From Confluentibacter flavum (GTDB lineage Bacteria; Bacteroidota; Bacteroidia; Flavobacteriales; Flavobacteriaceae): DNA of 64,000 nucleotides. The stretch is taken from contig NZ_PJEO01000052.1 in NCBI RefSeq assembly GCF_002843175.1, forward strand, positions 87,418 through 151,417, in the 5' to 3' direction. The notes under the pieces were generated by a model that saw only the letters and a list, made by a program, of their open reading frames with translations, searched no databases and was not told the DNA's origin. This document shows positions 28,311 to 37,674 of this stretch, in pieces (the first letter of the stretch is position 1; the number at the start of each line of letters is the position of its first letter). The translations under genes and the position numbers were made by a program.

Positions 28311-28707
28311 GTTGGAAAAGTATATAATTATTGTAATGGCAATAGTACTATTTTTAGTGTTATTGCTATATTTTAGTTATAATCCATCTGATTCGAGCAT
28401 ATTCCCTAAATGCCCTTTCTATTCACTTACGGGATTTTATTGCCCCGGTTGTGGAAGCCAGAGAGCCATTCACAAATTTTTGCATGGCGATATATTTGAA
28501 GGTTTTAAACATAATTTTCTAATTATGTTATTACCAACCGTTTTAATTTATGATTGGAGTGTAATTTTATTCAATAAATATTCTTCCAAGAAGATTAAAA
28601 ACATACTACACTATTCAAAAACCACATATTCCATTTTTATCATAATACCATTATTTTGGATATTAAGAAATATTAATTTCTATCCTTTTAGTATTTTAGC
28701 ACCATAA
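28300..28707 (+). CDS. DUF2752 membrane protein (first of two)
   Basis: A 135-residue protein with three or four hydrophobic segments and the DUF2752 signature FYCPGCGSQRAIHKFLHGD. The Cys-x2-Cys-Gly in a hydrophobic context may bind a metal or form a disulfide. Function is unknown. It overlaps the CD225 gene and is followed 10 bases later by a second DUF2752 gene. Confidence 0.82.
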   Translation: MFIKLEKYIIIVMAIVLFLVLLLYFSYNPSDSSIFPKCPFYSLTGFYCPGCGSQRAIHKFLHGDIFEGFKHNFLIMLLPTVLIYDWSVILFNKYSSKKIKNILHYSKTTYSIFIIIPLFWILRNINFYPFSILAP

Positions 28708-28717
28708 TACGTTTCTT

Positions 28718-29008
28718 ATGGCGTCTATTGAAGATTTTATGTTGCCATGCCTAAACAAAAAATTGTTTGGGATAGAATGTATGGGATGTGGCATGCAACG
28801 TTCTGTTATACTTATATTTAAAGGTGAATTTGTAGAAGCTTTTTATATGTACCCCGCTATTTTTAGCTTAATATTACTTTTCTCGTTAATTGTTTTAAAT
28901 ACTTTCAAAAATTTCAGATATGCTAGCAAAATAATTACTATTTTGGCAATATTAAATGGACTAATCATAGTCGGTAATTTTGTTTTTAAAACTTTTCTAA
29001 ACCACTAA
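28718..29008 (+). CDS. DUF2752 membrane protein (second, shorter)
   Basis: A 96-residue relative of the preceding gene with the same core (IECMGCGMQRSVILIFKGEF) and two following membrane helices. It lacks the N-terminal helix of the first copy. The ATG at 28718 gives MASIEDFMLPCLNKK. The pair probably arose by duplication and has since diverged. Confidence 0.82.
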   Translation: MASIEDFMLPCLNKKLFGIECMGCGMQRSVILIFKGEFVEAFYMYPAIFSLILLFSLIVLNTFKNFRYASKIITILAILNGLIIVGNFVFKTFLNH

Positions 29009-29018
29009 AAAAAACAAT

Positions 29019-29351
29019 ATGGAACAACAAAAACTACCCAATGCAACCCTTATCCTAGTATTTGGCATACTGTCTATCATAACTTGTTGTTGTTACGGCA
29101 TTGTAGGCTTAATTTTAGGAATTGTAGCTGTCATTTTAGCTAGTAAAGCAACAAAATTATATGCTGAGAGTCCTGAATTATATACTGGTTATCAAAATGT
29201 AAAGATTGGTAAAATATTAGCCATTATTGGTATTATTTTAAGTTCTTTATATCTGCTTTTTGTTATTTGGCTAATCTCGGAATTTGGTTGGGAGACCTTA
29301 CAAGACCAAGAATTATTGCAAGAAAAAATGAAGGAAATGATGGGACAATAA
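29019..29351 (+). CDS. CCC-motif membrane protein (DUF4190-like)
   Basis: A 110-residue two-helix membrane protein with the ITCCCYG cluster of three cysteines in the first helix, and GKILAIIGIILSSLYLLFVI as the second. The sequence between the helices (ATKLYAESPELYTGYQNVKIG) resembles the loop of the CD225 protein two genes upstream, and both may be versions of one fold. The charged tail KMKEMMGQ ends just before a terminator. Function is unknown. Confidence 0.8.
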   Translation: MEQQKLPNATLILVFGILSIITCCCYGIVGLILGIVAVILASKATKLYAESPELYTGYQNVKIGKILAIIGIILSSLYLLFVIWLISEFGWETLQDQELLQEKMKEMMGQ

Positions 29352-29370
29352 AACCTTATTTACAACAATA

Positions 29371-29398
29371 AAAAAGCAACCTATTTGGTTGCTTTTTT
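29371..29398. terminator. Bidirectional terminator
   Basis: Stem AAAAGCAACC (29372-29381) with GGTTGCTTTT (29387-29396), with a T run on both strands, between the small-membrane-gene operon and the convergent DUF5362 gene. Confidence 0.85.
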
Positions 29399-29408
29399 AT
29401 TGCCATTA

Positions 29409-29861
29409 TTAAGAAATAGCAGCTGATAACGCAGCAAATGCAAATATCAAAACATACATGCTTATGATAACTATCGCAAAAATTGCTATGAATTTGTAGT
29501 GGGATTTTAAATTGGAAAAAGCTAATTTAAAATCGTTATTATTATTAGCTTTTAAAGCACTTTTCATCTTTTTAGAAAAGTTGAACAAATAATACACCGG
29601 GAAAAAATATACAAGAGCTATTACAACATATATCAATCCAAAATATCCAACTGAGAAGCCCAAGTTTTCGTATGGATTCATGCCTCCCATACTACTGCCC
29701 AATATGGCTCCAAAGAATACACCAAAAATAACCATAAGACCAATTCCAATAAAACCTACGATTGACAAAAAGTAAGACCAAGTTGATATTTCTTTTAGAA
29801 ATCCTTTAACTTCGGAATTTACTTCCAATTCAAAACTTTCAAAAACCGATTTTTCTTCCAT
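29409..29861 (-). CDS. DUF5362-type membrane protein
   Basis: A 150-residue protein with an acidic cytoplasmic N-terminus, four hydrophobic segments and a Gly-rich GAILGSSMGGMNPYENLG loop. The segment YYLFNFSKKMKSALKANNN between helices 3 and 4 is typical of DUF5362. Function is unknown. It lies 6 bases downstream of rocD, in the same direction. Confidence 0.75.
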   Translation of the reverse strand: MEEKSVFESFELEVNSEVKGFLKEISTWSYFLSIVGFIGIGLMVIFGVFFGAILGSSMGGMNPYENLGFSVGYFGLIYVVIALVYFFPVYYLFNFSKKMKSALKANNNNDFKLAFSNLKSHYKFIAIFAIVIISMYVLIFAFAALSAAIS

Positions 29862-29866
29862 AATAT

Positions 29867-31111
29867 CTAATACTCAAATTGTTTTAGTGTTTTAATAATT
29901 ATTGAAACACAATCCAATAGTTGTTCTTCATTCATAACCAATGGTGGTGCAAAACGAATGATGTTTCCATGTGTTGGTTTTGCTAATAACCCATTATCTC
30001 GTAAGGATAAACAAATATTCCAAGCCGTTTCACTGTCCTCGGTATCGTTAATCACAATAGCATTAAGCAAACCTTTACCTCTAACTAACTTTACAATATT
30101 GCTTGTTTCAATATATTTGCCTAATTCACTTCTAAACAGTCTTCCGAGTTTTTCAGCATTTTCAGCAAGCTTTTCATCTCTTATAACTTCCAATGCAGCG
30201 ATTGCCACAGCAGCTCCAAGGGGATTTCCTCCAAAAGTACTGCCGTGCGTGCCCGGTGTCATGACTCCCATAATATTATTGTTTGCCATAGCAGCACTAA
30301 CAGGATACAGACCTCCACTTAAGGCTTTTCCTAAAATTAAAATATCAGGTTTTACGTTTTCATGGTCAACTGCCAACAATTTACCAGTTCGTGCAATACC
30401 AGTTTGGATTTCATCTGCGATAAACAATACATTATATTGTTCACACAAATCTTTCGCTTTCGCCAAATAACCTTCATCTGGCACATAAACACCCGCTTCA
30501 CCTTGGATCGGTTCTACTAAAAAGCCAGATATATTAGAGTTGCTCTTTAAAGCATGTTCAAGAGCATTTAGGTCGTTATAATCTATGTTGATAAACCCAT
30601 TGGAATAAGGCCCGAAATTTTTGTTTGCAGAGCTGTCACTTGAAAACGACACAATAGTGGTGGTTCGTCCATGAAAATTTTTATTACAAACAATAATTTT
30701 ACCTTCATTCTCTGAAATCCCTTTAATTTCATAGCCCCATTTCCTGCAAATTTTCAAAGCGGCTTCTACAGCTTCAGCTCCCGAATTCATTGGTAGTAAC
30801 TTATCATAGCCAAAATATTCACATGCAAATTTCTCATAACGACCTAGAACATTATTATGAAACGCCCTGGAAGTTAAGGTTAATGTTTGAGCTTGCTTAA
30901 TCAATGCATTGACAATTTTAGGATGGCAATGCCCTTGATTTACGGCCGAGTAAGCCGACAAAAAATCATAATACTTTTTACCATCTACATCCCAAACATA
31001 TACGCCTTCTCCCCTGCTTAAAACTACTGGTAATGGGTGGTAGGTGTTTGAACCGTATTGTTTTTCTAAATTAATAGCTTGCTGTGAGGTTAATTGTTCT
31101 AAAACAGCCAT
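29867..31111 (-). CDS. rocD: Ornithine--oxo-acid transaminase
   Basis: A 414-residue PLP aminotransferase of class III that converts ornithine and 2-oxoglutarate to glutamate semialdehyde and glutamate. The start is the ATG at 31111 ([20 protein letters not shown]); the upstream frame to 31159 has no conserved sequence. Signature elements: [42 protein letters not shown], and the PLP Lys in [15 protein letters not shown]. It fits ornithine aminotransferase well, including the C-terminal region. The agu genes for putrescine lie 3 kb away on the other strand, which makes this a loose arginine/ornithine neighbourhood. Confidence 0.93.
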   Translation of the reverse strand: MAVLEQLTSQQAINLEKQYGSNTYHPLPVVLSRGEGVYVWDVDGKKYYDFLSAYSAVNQGHCHPKIVNALIKQAQTLTLTSRAFHNNVLGRYEKFACEYFGYDKLLPMNSGAEAVEAALKICRKWGYEIKGISENEGKIIVCNKNFHGRTTTIVSFSSDSSANKNFGPYSNGFINIDYNDLNALEHALKSNSNISGFLVEPIQGEAGVYVPDEGYLAKAKDLCEQYNVLFIADEIQTGIARTGKLLAVDHENVKPDILILGKALSGGLYPVSAAMANNNIMGVMTPGTHGSTFGGNPLGAAVAIAALEVIRDEKLAENAEKLGRLFRSELGKYIETSNIVKLVRGKGLLNAIVINDTEDSETAWNICLSLRDNGLLAKPTHGNIIRFAPPLVMNEEQLLDCVSIIIKTLKQFEY

Positions 31112-31309
31112 TTTAATTTCATTTAAATTGATAAAACAACCATTCCTTGCTTGTCCCAAAGTGTGGGTTGGAGAGAAATCATCCGTAAATTTTAGAGATG
31201 CAAGTTACTAAATATTAATGGCGATGTAAAATATTTAAGGATCCCTTTTTCATAATACATTAATCTAAAAAAATAGCCCATTGATTCATTCCAAAATAGA
31301 AAAAGAAAT

Positions 31310-31317
31310 TACTTTTG
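31310..31317 (+). promoter_or_regulatory. -7 element for rlmD
   Basis: Exact TACTTTTG only 4 bases before the rlmD ATG at 31322, which would make the mRNA leaderless or nearly so. A TTG lies 26 bases upstream, longer than the usual spacing. Confidence 0.4.
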
Positions 31318-31321
31318 CAGC

Positions 31322-32734
31322 ATGTCCAGAAAAATTACGAAGAAACAAATCTTTGAACATATTGAAGTTCTTGATGCCGGTGCCAAAGGAAAGACTATTG
31401 CTAAAGCTCCTGACGGAAAAGTTATTTTTTTACCAAATGCTGTTCCTGGTGATGTGGTTGATATACAAACATTTAAAAAGCGAAAATCTTATTACGAAGG
31501 TAAAGCAATTAATTTTCATAAACTGTCTGAAAAAAGAACCACACCTGTTTGCGAACATTTTGGGGTTTGTGGTGGTTGCAAATGGCAAGATATGGCCTAT
31601 GAACATCAACTTTATTACAAGCAAAAAGAAGTTACCAATAATTTAACTAGGATCGGGCATATCCAACTTCCCGAAGTAACTCCCATTTTAGGGTCTAAAG
31701 ATCAATATTTCTACCGAAATAAAATGGAGTTTTCGTTTAGCGACAGTCGTTGGCTAACCCAAGAAGAAGTGAAATCAGATGCAGATTTAGGAGACAGAAA
31801 CGCTTTAGGGTTTCATATTCCTGGCATGTGGGACAAAATTCTGGATTTAAAAAAATGCCATTTACAAGCAGATCCTTCCAACGCTATTAGAAATGCGGTA
31901 AAACAATTTGCCACTCAAAATAATTTAGCCTTTTTTAATTCTAGAAACCAAACAGGTTTTTTACGGACCATGATGGTTCGTACATCCAGTACTGGTGATG
32001 TTATGGTTGTTATGCAGTTTTTCAAGGAAGATAAAGCCAATCGTAAGTTATTAATGGATTTTATTGCTGAAAGCTTTCCACAGATCACATCATTACAATA
32101 CATTATTAATGAAAAAGCCAATGATACTATTTATGATCAAGAAGTGATTTGCTATAAAGGTGCAGACCATATTTTTGAACACATGGAAGGTTTGAAGTTT
32201 AAAATAAATGCTAAATCATTTTATCAAACCAATTCAGAGCAAGCTTTTGAACTTTATAAAATAACCCGTGATTTTGCCGGTTTAACAGGAAATGAATTGG
32301 TTTACGATTTATATACAGGTACAGGAACCATTGCGCAGTTTGTTGCCAAACAAACTAAAAAAGTGATTGGTGTAGAATCTGTTCCTGATGCCATAACGGC
32401 TGCCAAAGAAAATGCACAATTAAATAAGATAAATAACGTTGAGTTCTTTGTTGGTGATATGAAACATGTTTTTAATGATGCATTCATCAAAAAGCATGGA
32501 CATCCAGATGTCATCATAACAGACCCTCCTCGTGATGGTATGCATAAAGATGTTGTTCAGCAAATACTTACTATTGCTCCAAAACGAGTGGTATATGTAA
32601 GTTGCAATAGCGCCACACAAGCACGGGATTTGGAACTCATGGATACAACATATAAAGTGGTTAAAACACAAGCGGTTGATATGTTTCCCCAAACGTTTCA
32701 TGTTGAAAATGTTGTACTTTTGGAAAAAAGATAA
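31322..32734 (+). CDS. rlmD: 23S rRNA (uracil-5-)-methyltransferase
   Basis: A 470-residue radical-free SAM-dependent methyltransferase of the RlmD/RumA class. N-terminal TRAM domain (about 10-65, DAGAKGKTIAKAPDGKVIF), a Cys cluster for a 4Fe-4S site (CEHFGVCGGCKWQD), and a C-terminal Rossmann fold with YDLYTGTGTIAQFV and TDPPRDGMHK, then the catalytic Cys in VYVSCNSATQARDL. It methylates a uridine of 23S rRNA, U1939 or U747 in E. coli numbering; which one cannot be told here. It is followed by DUF6452 and DUF6048, a common Flavobacteria order. Confidence 0.92.
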   Translation: MSRKITKKQIFEHIEVLDAGAKGKTIAKAPDGKVIFLPNAVPGDVVDIQTFKKRKSYYEGKAINFHKLSEKRTTPVCEHFGVCGGCKWQDMAYEHQLYYKQKEVTNNLTRIGHIQLPEVTPILGSKDQYFYRNKMEFSFSDSRWLTQEEVKSDADLGDRNALGFHIPGMWDKILDLKKCHLQADPSNAIRNAVKQFATQNNLAFFNSRNQTGFLRTMMVRTSSTGDVMVVMQFFKEDKANRKLLMDFIAESFPQITSLQYIINEKANDTIYDQEVICYKGADHIFEHMEGLKFKINAKSFYQTNSEQAFELYKITRDFAGLTGNELVYDLYTGTGTIAQFVAKQTKKVIGVESVPDAITAAKENAQLNKINNVEFFVGDMKHVFNDAFIKKHGHPDVIITDPPRDGMHKDVVQQILTIAPKRVVYVSCNSATQARDLELMDTTYKVVKTQAVDMFPQTFHVENVVLLEKR

Positions 32735-32783
32735 TTAGAATAATACGAATCGACTAAACAATAAAAATGTTATGTTTCTTGTC

Positions 32784-32836
32784 GTTAGTTGTTCAGTTAA
32801 TTCACAACTAAACAACAAACAACTAAACAACTGAAC
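32784..32836. repeat. Simple-sequence region with inverted repeat
   Basis: Between rlmD and the DUF6452 gene, GTTCAGTT (32791-32798) is inverted at 32829-32836 as AACTGAAC. Between them lie tandem AACTAAACAA/AACAAACAAC units. It may fold as a weak hairpin, but has no T run. Confidence 0.6.
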
Positions 32837-32851
32837 TCGTAAAAGACATTT

Positions 32852-33397
32852 ATGAAAAAAATAAGTTTACTTTTAATTTTACTACTTGCTATTGGAATTA
32901 TTATCAGTTGTGAACGCGATGATATCTGTCCGGAATCTACACCTACCACCCCAAAATTGATTATAGAATTTTATGATAGTGCCAATCCAGAAAGCGTAAA
33001 GTTTGTTCCTCAAATAAGGGTTCAAGGTGTCAATAACGATGGGGTGCTTGAAGGCTATAATGCCGCTAATGTTCAGAAACTGGAACTACCTTTAAGAACA
33101 GATACCACGGCTACACAATACAGGCTTCATAGAAATTATTCGATAAATAATGGTGGCACACCAGATGACCCAAGTGATGATTTCCCAAACGGAAACGAAG
33201 ACATCATAACCATAAAATATACTACCGAACAAGTTTTTGTATCTAGAGCTTGTGGGTACAAAACCGTTTTTAAAAACGTTAGTTTAACTATAGAGCCCGA
33301 TACTAATCCTGACAACTGGATATTATCAAGACAATCTGTAACCGACAACCAATCTGTAGAAGATGAAACAACAGCACATTTTTACTTATTTTTCTAG
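32852..33397 (+). CDS. DUF6452 lipoprotein
   Basis: A 181-residue protein with a lipoprotein signal (LLAIGIIISCERDDICPES, Cys at residue 20) followed by Cys-rich start CERDDIC. The mature part is a beta-sandwich (KLIIEFYDSANPESVKFVP, VSRACGYKTVFKNVSLTI) typical of DUF6452. Function is unknown. It overlaps the next gene by 35 bases. Confidence 0.85.
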   Translation: MKKISLLLILLLAIGIIISCERDDICPESTPTTPKLIIEFYDSANPESVKFVPQIRVQGVNNDGVLEGYNAANVQKLELPLRTDTTATQYRLHRNYSINNGGTPDDPSDDFPNGNEDIITIKYTTEQVFVSRACGYKTVFKNVSLTIEPDTNPDNWILSRQSVTDNQSVEDETTAHFYLFF

Positions 33398-34094
33398 TAT
33401 TATATATTCGATGCTGTTTTTTTGTGTCTCTACCAACGCACAAAATGATAGTATTGCAAGTTCTATTAATGATTCCATAAAAATCAAGGAAAAATATGGA
33501 CTCCGACTTGGAGCAGATATAGGAAAACTTATTCGTTCGTCCGTTGATGACGACTATTCTGGTTTTGAAGTTAGTGGCGATTTCAGACTTAAAAAGAAAT
33601 TATACATTGCTGGTGAAATTGGCATAGAAGAAAAGAAAGACGACAATAATTATCTTAATATCACCACTAAAGGTACTTATTTAAAAGCTGGTATTGACTA
33701 CAATATGTACCAAAACTGGCTAGATATGGATAATATGATTTATAGCGGTTTTCGTATTGGTGCCAGTACCTTTAGCCATACATTGCATAATTATCAAGTC
33801 TATAATACCAATCAATATTGGCAATCGCAGTTCTCGTCCAATCAACCTCAAGAATTCAACGATTTAACTGCCGTTTGGGTTGAATTGATATTAGGGATTA
33901 AAGCAGAACTTTTTAATAATTTGTTTATGGGCATTAATGTTCAGCTAAAAGGATTGGTCAGTCAAACGGAACCTGAAAATTTCACCAATATCTATATTCC
34001 CGGCTTCAATAAAACCTTTGATAGTACAAAAATTGGTGTAGGCTATGGTTATATCATTTCCTATAGAATACCGTTTTACAAAAAGGACAAATAA
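33363..34094 (+). CDS. DUF6048 outer-membrane beta-barrel protein
   Basis: A 243-residue exported protein with signal MKQQHIFTYFSSIIYSMLFF and further residues to CVSTNAQ. The mature part has outer-membrane strands (GLRLGADIGKLIRS, YSGFRIGASTFSHTL, GYGYIISYRIPF with terminal aromatic residues). It overlaps the DUF6452 lipoprotein by 35 bases, so translation is coupled. The lipoprotein-barrel pair probably acts together in the outer membrane. Confidence 0.85.
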   Translation: MKQQHIFTYFSSIIYSMLFFCVSTNAQNDSIASSINDSIKIKEKYGLRLGADIGKLIRSSVDDDYSGFEVSGDFRLKKKLYIAGEIGIEEKKDDNNYLNITTKGTYLKAGIDYNMYQNWLDMDNMIYSGFRIGASTFSHTLHNYQVYNTNQYWQSQFSSNQPQEFNDLTAVWVELILGIKAELFNNLFMGINVQLKGLVSQTEPENFTNIYIPGFNKTFDSTKIGVGYGYIISYRIPFYKKDK

Positions 34095-34109
34095 AAGTTA
34101 CAAAAAATA

Positions 34110-34117
34110 TATCTTTG
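34110..34117 (+). promoter_or_regulatory. -7 element for aguB-aguA
   Basis: Exact TATCTTTG, 23 bases before the aguB ATG. No TTG at -33. Confidence 0.45.
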
Positions 34118-34141
34118 CATTAAATTTATTTTTCTCTTTAA

Positions 34142-35029
34142 ATGAAAAAAAACACATACAAAATATCTGTAATTCAGTTAAATCTTAACGATATTCCTGA
34201 AAATAATTTAAAGAAATGCATCACTTGGGTGCGTGATGCTGCGAAACAAGGTGCCGAAATCATTCTGTTACCTGAACTTTACAGCAGTCATTATTTTTGT
34301 CAAAGTGAAGATGTAGATAATTTTAAATATGCCGAACCACTTTACAGCACGTCTTTCATTGCTTTTAGTGATTTGGCTAAAGAATTAGGTGTTGTCATAA
34401 TTGTCCCCTTTTTTGAAAAAAGAATGGCTGGCGTGTATCATAACAGTGCTTATATTATTGATACCGATGGATCGGAAGCTGGATTATACAGGAAAATGCA
34501 CATTCCAGACGATCCTCATTTCTACGAAAAATTTTATTTCACTCCGGGAGATATTGGCTTTAAAGCTTTTCCAACTAATAAAGGAAAAATTGGCACATTA
34601 ATTTGCTGGGATCAATGGTATCCAGAAGCTGCCAGATTAACGGCACTTCAAGGCGCCGAGGTATTATTTTACCCAACCGCGATTGGATGGCATCCAAAGG
34701 AAAAAACACAATATGGCGAAAACCAACAAGGTGCTTGGATGAACGTTATGAAAGGTCATGCTGTGGCAAATGGTATTTATGTAGCTGCTGCTAACAGAAT
34801 AGGCTTGGAAAAATACCTTTCAGATACAGATGGTATTGAATTTTGGGGCTCGTCATTTATTGCTGGGCCACAAGGTGAAATTTTAGCACAAGCATCTAAG
34901 GATAAAGAAGAAATTTTAATTGCCGAAGTCGATTTGAATTTGCAAGAAAATGTACGTCAGAATTGGCCATTTTTAAGAGACAGGCGTATTGATCAATACG
35001 ATGGTATCACCAAAAGAGTTTTAGATTAG
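34142..35029 (+). CDS. aguB: N-carbamoylputrescine amidase
   Basis: A 295-residue nitrilase-superfamily enzyme that hydrolyses N-carbamoylputrescine to putrescine, CO2 and ammonia. The catalytic Glu-Lys-Cys triad is present: E in LLPELYSSHYF, K in YRKMHIPDDP, and C in GTLICWDQWYPEAA. The family's QGAEVLFYPTAIGWHP and WMNVMKGHAVANGI are also present. The next gene, aguA, starts one base after the stop, so the two are translationally linked and form the agmatine route to putrescine. The start could be a few residues off, since the ATG at 34141-34143 begins directly. Confidence 0.94.
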   Translation: MKKNTYKISVIQLNLNDIPENNLKKCITWVRDAAKQGAEIILLPELYSSHYFCQSEDVDNFKYAEPLYSTSFIAFSDLAKELGVVIIVPFFEKRMAGVYHNSAYIIDTDGSEAGLYRKMHIPDDPHFYEKFYFTPGDIGFKAFPTNKGKIGTLICWDQWYPEAARLTALQGAEVLFYPTAIGWHPKEKTQYGENQQGAWMNVMKGHAVANGIYVAAANRIGLEKYLSDTDGIEFWGSSFIAGPQGEILAQASKDKEEILIAEVDLNLQENVRQNWPFLRDRRIDQYDGITKRVLD

Positions 35030-35030
35030 T

Positions 35031-36071
35031 ATGGGTGACGATATATGGAGATTTCCAGCCGAATGGGAAAAACAACAAGGTGTTTTATTATGTTTTCCAC
35101 ACAATGGCAATGATTGGCCGGGAAAATATGGTGCCATACAATGGGCTTTTGTAGAGTTTATAAAAAAAGTGGCTAATGTTGAACAAGTCATCCTTATTGT
35201 TGCTACTAAAACCCTTCAGGAAAAGGTAACCAAAATATTAGAATTGGCGGATGTAAAACTTCAAAATGTATCATTTATCATCCAAAAAACCAACAGAAGC
35301 TGGATGCGCGATTCCGGACCCATCATTGTTAAAAAAGGTTCAGAAAGAAAAGCATTAAATTTTAACTTTAATGGATGGGCTAAATATAGCAACCATAAAC
35401 TTGACAGACACGTTCCTGAAAAAGTAGCTTCTTTTATAAATATGCCTTTAATTCAAGTCACTTACAAAGGAAAACCTGTGGTTTTAGAAGGTGGTGCGAT
35501 TGATGTAAATGGCAAAGGAACTTTACTAACTTCGGAAGAATGTTTGCTAGACCCTAATGTTCAAGTTAGAAATGAAGGATTTACCAAAGCTGATTATGAA
35601 ACCATTTTTAAAGACCATTTAGGTATTACAAATACAATTTGGCTAGGTAAGGGTATTGAAGGCGATGATACCCATGGACATATTGATGATTTGGCTCGTT
35701 TTGTCAATGAAGATACCATTATCACAGTCGTGGAAACTGATACAAAAGACCATAACTATAAGCCGCTTCAAGATAATTTAAATAGACTAAAGACTGCTGT
35801 TTTAGAAAATGGTAAAACACCAAACATAGTGACGCTTCCTATGCCAAAACGTTTAAATTTTGATGGCATACGAATTCCTGCTAGCTATGCTAATTTTTTA
35901 ATTATTAATTCAGTTGTATTGGTTCCCACTTTTAACGATGAACACGATAGAGAAGCGTTAAACATCATCGCAAATTGTTTTCCTGATAGAAAGGTTATCG
36001 GTATAAGTGCCATTGACCTTATTTGGGGATTTGGGACATTACACTGTTTAAGTCAGCAAATCCCAATATAA
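35031..36071 (+). CDS. aguA: Agmatine deiminase
   Basis: A 346-residue peptidyl-arginine-deiminase-type hydrolase that converts agmatine to N-carbamoylputrescine. Family motifs: WMRDSGPIIVK, the Glu/Asp pair VLEGGAIDVNG, GDDTHGHIDDLARF with the catalytic His and Asp, and the nucleophilic Cys near the end in GTLHCLSQQIP. The gene follows aguB by one base. Agmatine would come from arginine decarboxylase, not seen in the window. Confidence 0.94.
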   Translation: MGDDIWRFPAEWEKQQGVLLCFPHNGNDWPGKYGAIQWAFVEFIKKVANVEQVILIVATKTLQEKVTKILELADVKLQNVSFIIQKTNRSWMRDSGPIIVKKGSERKALNFNFNGWAKYSNHKLDRHVPEKVASFINMPLIQVTYKGKPVVLEGGAIDVNGKGTLLTSEECLLDPNVQVRNEGFTKADYETIFKDHLGITNTIWLGKGIEGDDTHGHIDDLARFVNEDTIITVVETDTKDHNYKPLQDNLNRLKTAVLENGKTPNIVTLPMPKRLNFDGIRIPASYANFLIINSVVLVPTFNDEHDREALNIIANCFPDRKVIGISAIDLIWGFGTLHCLSQQIPI

Positions 36072-36143
36072 CCCAATATTTACAGCTTATTATCTATATT
36101 AATATTTAACAGCGTATTAACAGCCCTTTTTAAATACAAAACA

Positions 36144-36151
36144 TACTTTTG
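36144..36151 (+). promoter_or_regulatory. -7 element for the thioredoxin-like lipoprotein gene
   Basis: Exact TACTTTTG, 43 bases before the ATG at 36195. A palindrome GGTAATGTTACC (36165-36176 region) lies between this element and the gene and could be an operator. Confidence 0.4.
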
Positions 36152-36194
36152 TAATGTTATGGTAATGTTACCAACACCATTATTATAAGGATTA

Positions 36195-37604
36195 ATGAAA
36201 CTGTTTTTTTTCTACATAATTTTTGCCCTAACCGTTTTTAGCTGTAAAAAAGATAAAGATGATTTTGCCTTTATAGGGGGAGAAATAAGTAATCCTAATA
36301 CAAACTTTGTCGTTATTTCAAAGGCCGATTTAGTATTGGATACCATAAGCTTAGATAAAAATAATCGATTTATTTATAAGGTTGATAATTTAATAAGCGG
36401 TATTTATACGTTTAAGCATGGTGGAGAAGTTCAAATGGTCCTGCTTGAACCAAATGATAGCATTACATTTAGATTGAATACGCTTGATTTTGATGAATCA
36501 CTGGTTTTTACTGGTACGGGTGATAAAAAAAATAATTATCTTATTAATGGATTTCTACAAAATGAAATTGAGCAAAAGAGGATTTTTAAATTTTGCCAGT
36601 TAAGTCCGGAAAAATACCAAAATCAAATCGATTCTTTAAAAGCAGAAAAAGATTTAAAACTAGAAACCTTTAAAAAAAAATACAATCCTTCCGATTTGTT
36701 TATTAAAATAGCACAAGCAAACATTGATTATAATTATTATGCCAGTAAAGAAATATATCCGTTTATCCATTATGGAGAAAATAAGCGTGATATTATAAAT
36801 GCGCTGCCTAATGACTTTTATGATTACAGAAAGGAAATTGATTACAACAATGATTATAATAGAGATTTTTTGAACTACAATTCCTTTTTAAGATCAACTT
36901 TTAATAATATAGCACTTAAAACACATCTTGATCATTCAAAATCAGATGACTTCAACACAAATACATTATGTTATAATTTAGATATCCTTAATGTAGTTGA
37001 CAGTATTATTTCAACCCCAACAATAAAAAACGACTTGCTTTTCTATTACACAATGACGTATCTAACAAGAAACAATAATTCTGAAGATAACAATGTCATG
37101 CTTGAATCCTTCATAAGTAAGAATACCGATGAAGAAAACAAACATAACATGTCATCGGTTGCCCACTCAATTAATAACTTAAAAACTGGAAATAGCTTCC
37201 CTAATCTTGAATTGGTTGATTTAAAAAATAACGACATTAATATAGCATCTTTAATAAATAAACCGACCGTCATTTATTTTTGGTCCCATAAATTTAATAA
37301 TCACTTTAAGGAAAGCCATTATAAAACAAATGAACTGAGTATAAAATATCCTGAGATATCTTTTATAAGTATAAATGTTGATGACAATAGTCCTGATTTT
37401 TGTAAAGATTCCATGAAAAAAAATAATTTTTCTTATGATAACGAATTCAAATTTAAAGATCCCAAACAATCCAGATTATCATTAGCAGTTTACCCAATAA
37501 CAAAGACTATTATATTAGATAAAAACAATATCATAGTTAACCCTCACTCAAACATTTTTAGTGTTAATTTTGAAGAACAACTTTTAGGATTGATAAATAG
37601 ATAA
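36195..37604 (+). CDS. Thioredoxin-fold lipoprotein without redox cysteines
   Basis: A 469-residue lipoprotein (signal IIFALTVFSCKKDKDD). Residues 20-130 resemble the DUF4369-type beta-sandwich that precedes TlpA-like domains in Bacteroidota; a helical middle follows; residues about 330-469 form a thioredoxin/TlpA-like domain (GNSFPNLELVDLKN, INKPTVIYFWSHKFNNHF). Where a CxxC should follow FWS the sequence reads HKFNN, so there is no disulfide-active site. It is probably structural or a binding protein rather than an oxidoreductase. It stands alone between the agu genes and a strong terminator. Confidence 0.82.
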   Translation: MKLFFFYIIFALTVFSCKKDKDDFAFIGGEISNPNTNFVVISKADLVLDTISLDKNNRFIYKVDNLISGIYTFKHGGEVQMVLLEPNDSITFRLNTLDFDESLVFTGTGDKKNNYLINGFLQNEIEQKRIFKFCQLSPEKYQNQIDSLKAEKDLKLETFKKKYNPSDLFIKIAQANIDYNYYASKEIYPFIHYGENKRDIINALPNDFYDYRKEIDYNNDYNRDFLNYNSFLRSTFNNIALKTHLDHSKSDDFNTNTLCYNLDILNVVDSIISTPTIKNDLLFYYTMTYLTRNNNSEDNNVMLESFISKNTDEENKHNMSSVAHSINNLKTGNSFPNLELVDLKNNDINIASLINKPTVIYFWSHKFNNHFKESHYKTNELSIKYPEISFISINVDDNSPDFCKDSMKKNNFSYDNEFKFKDPKQSRLSLAVYPITKTIILDKNNIIVNPHSNIFSVNFEEQLLGLINR

Positions 37605-37620
37605 TAATCATTTACTAAAA

Positions 37621-37658
37621 AAGAAAAGCCTCAAATTAATAATTTGAGGCTTTTCTTA
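37621..37658. terminator. Strong bidirectional terminator
   Basis: A 17-bp perfect stem (37621-37637 with 37641-37657) with a three-base loop, between two convergent genes. Confidence 0.9.
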
Positions 37659-37674
37659 TAAATGTAAAATGCAT

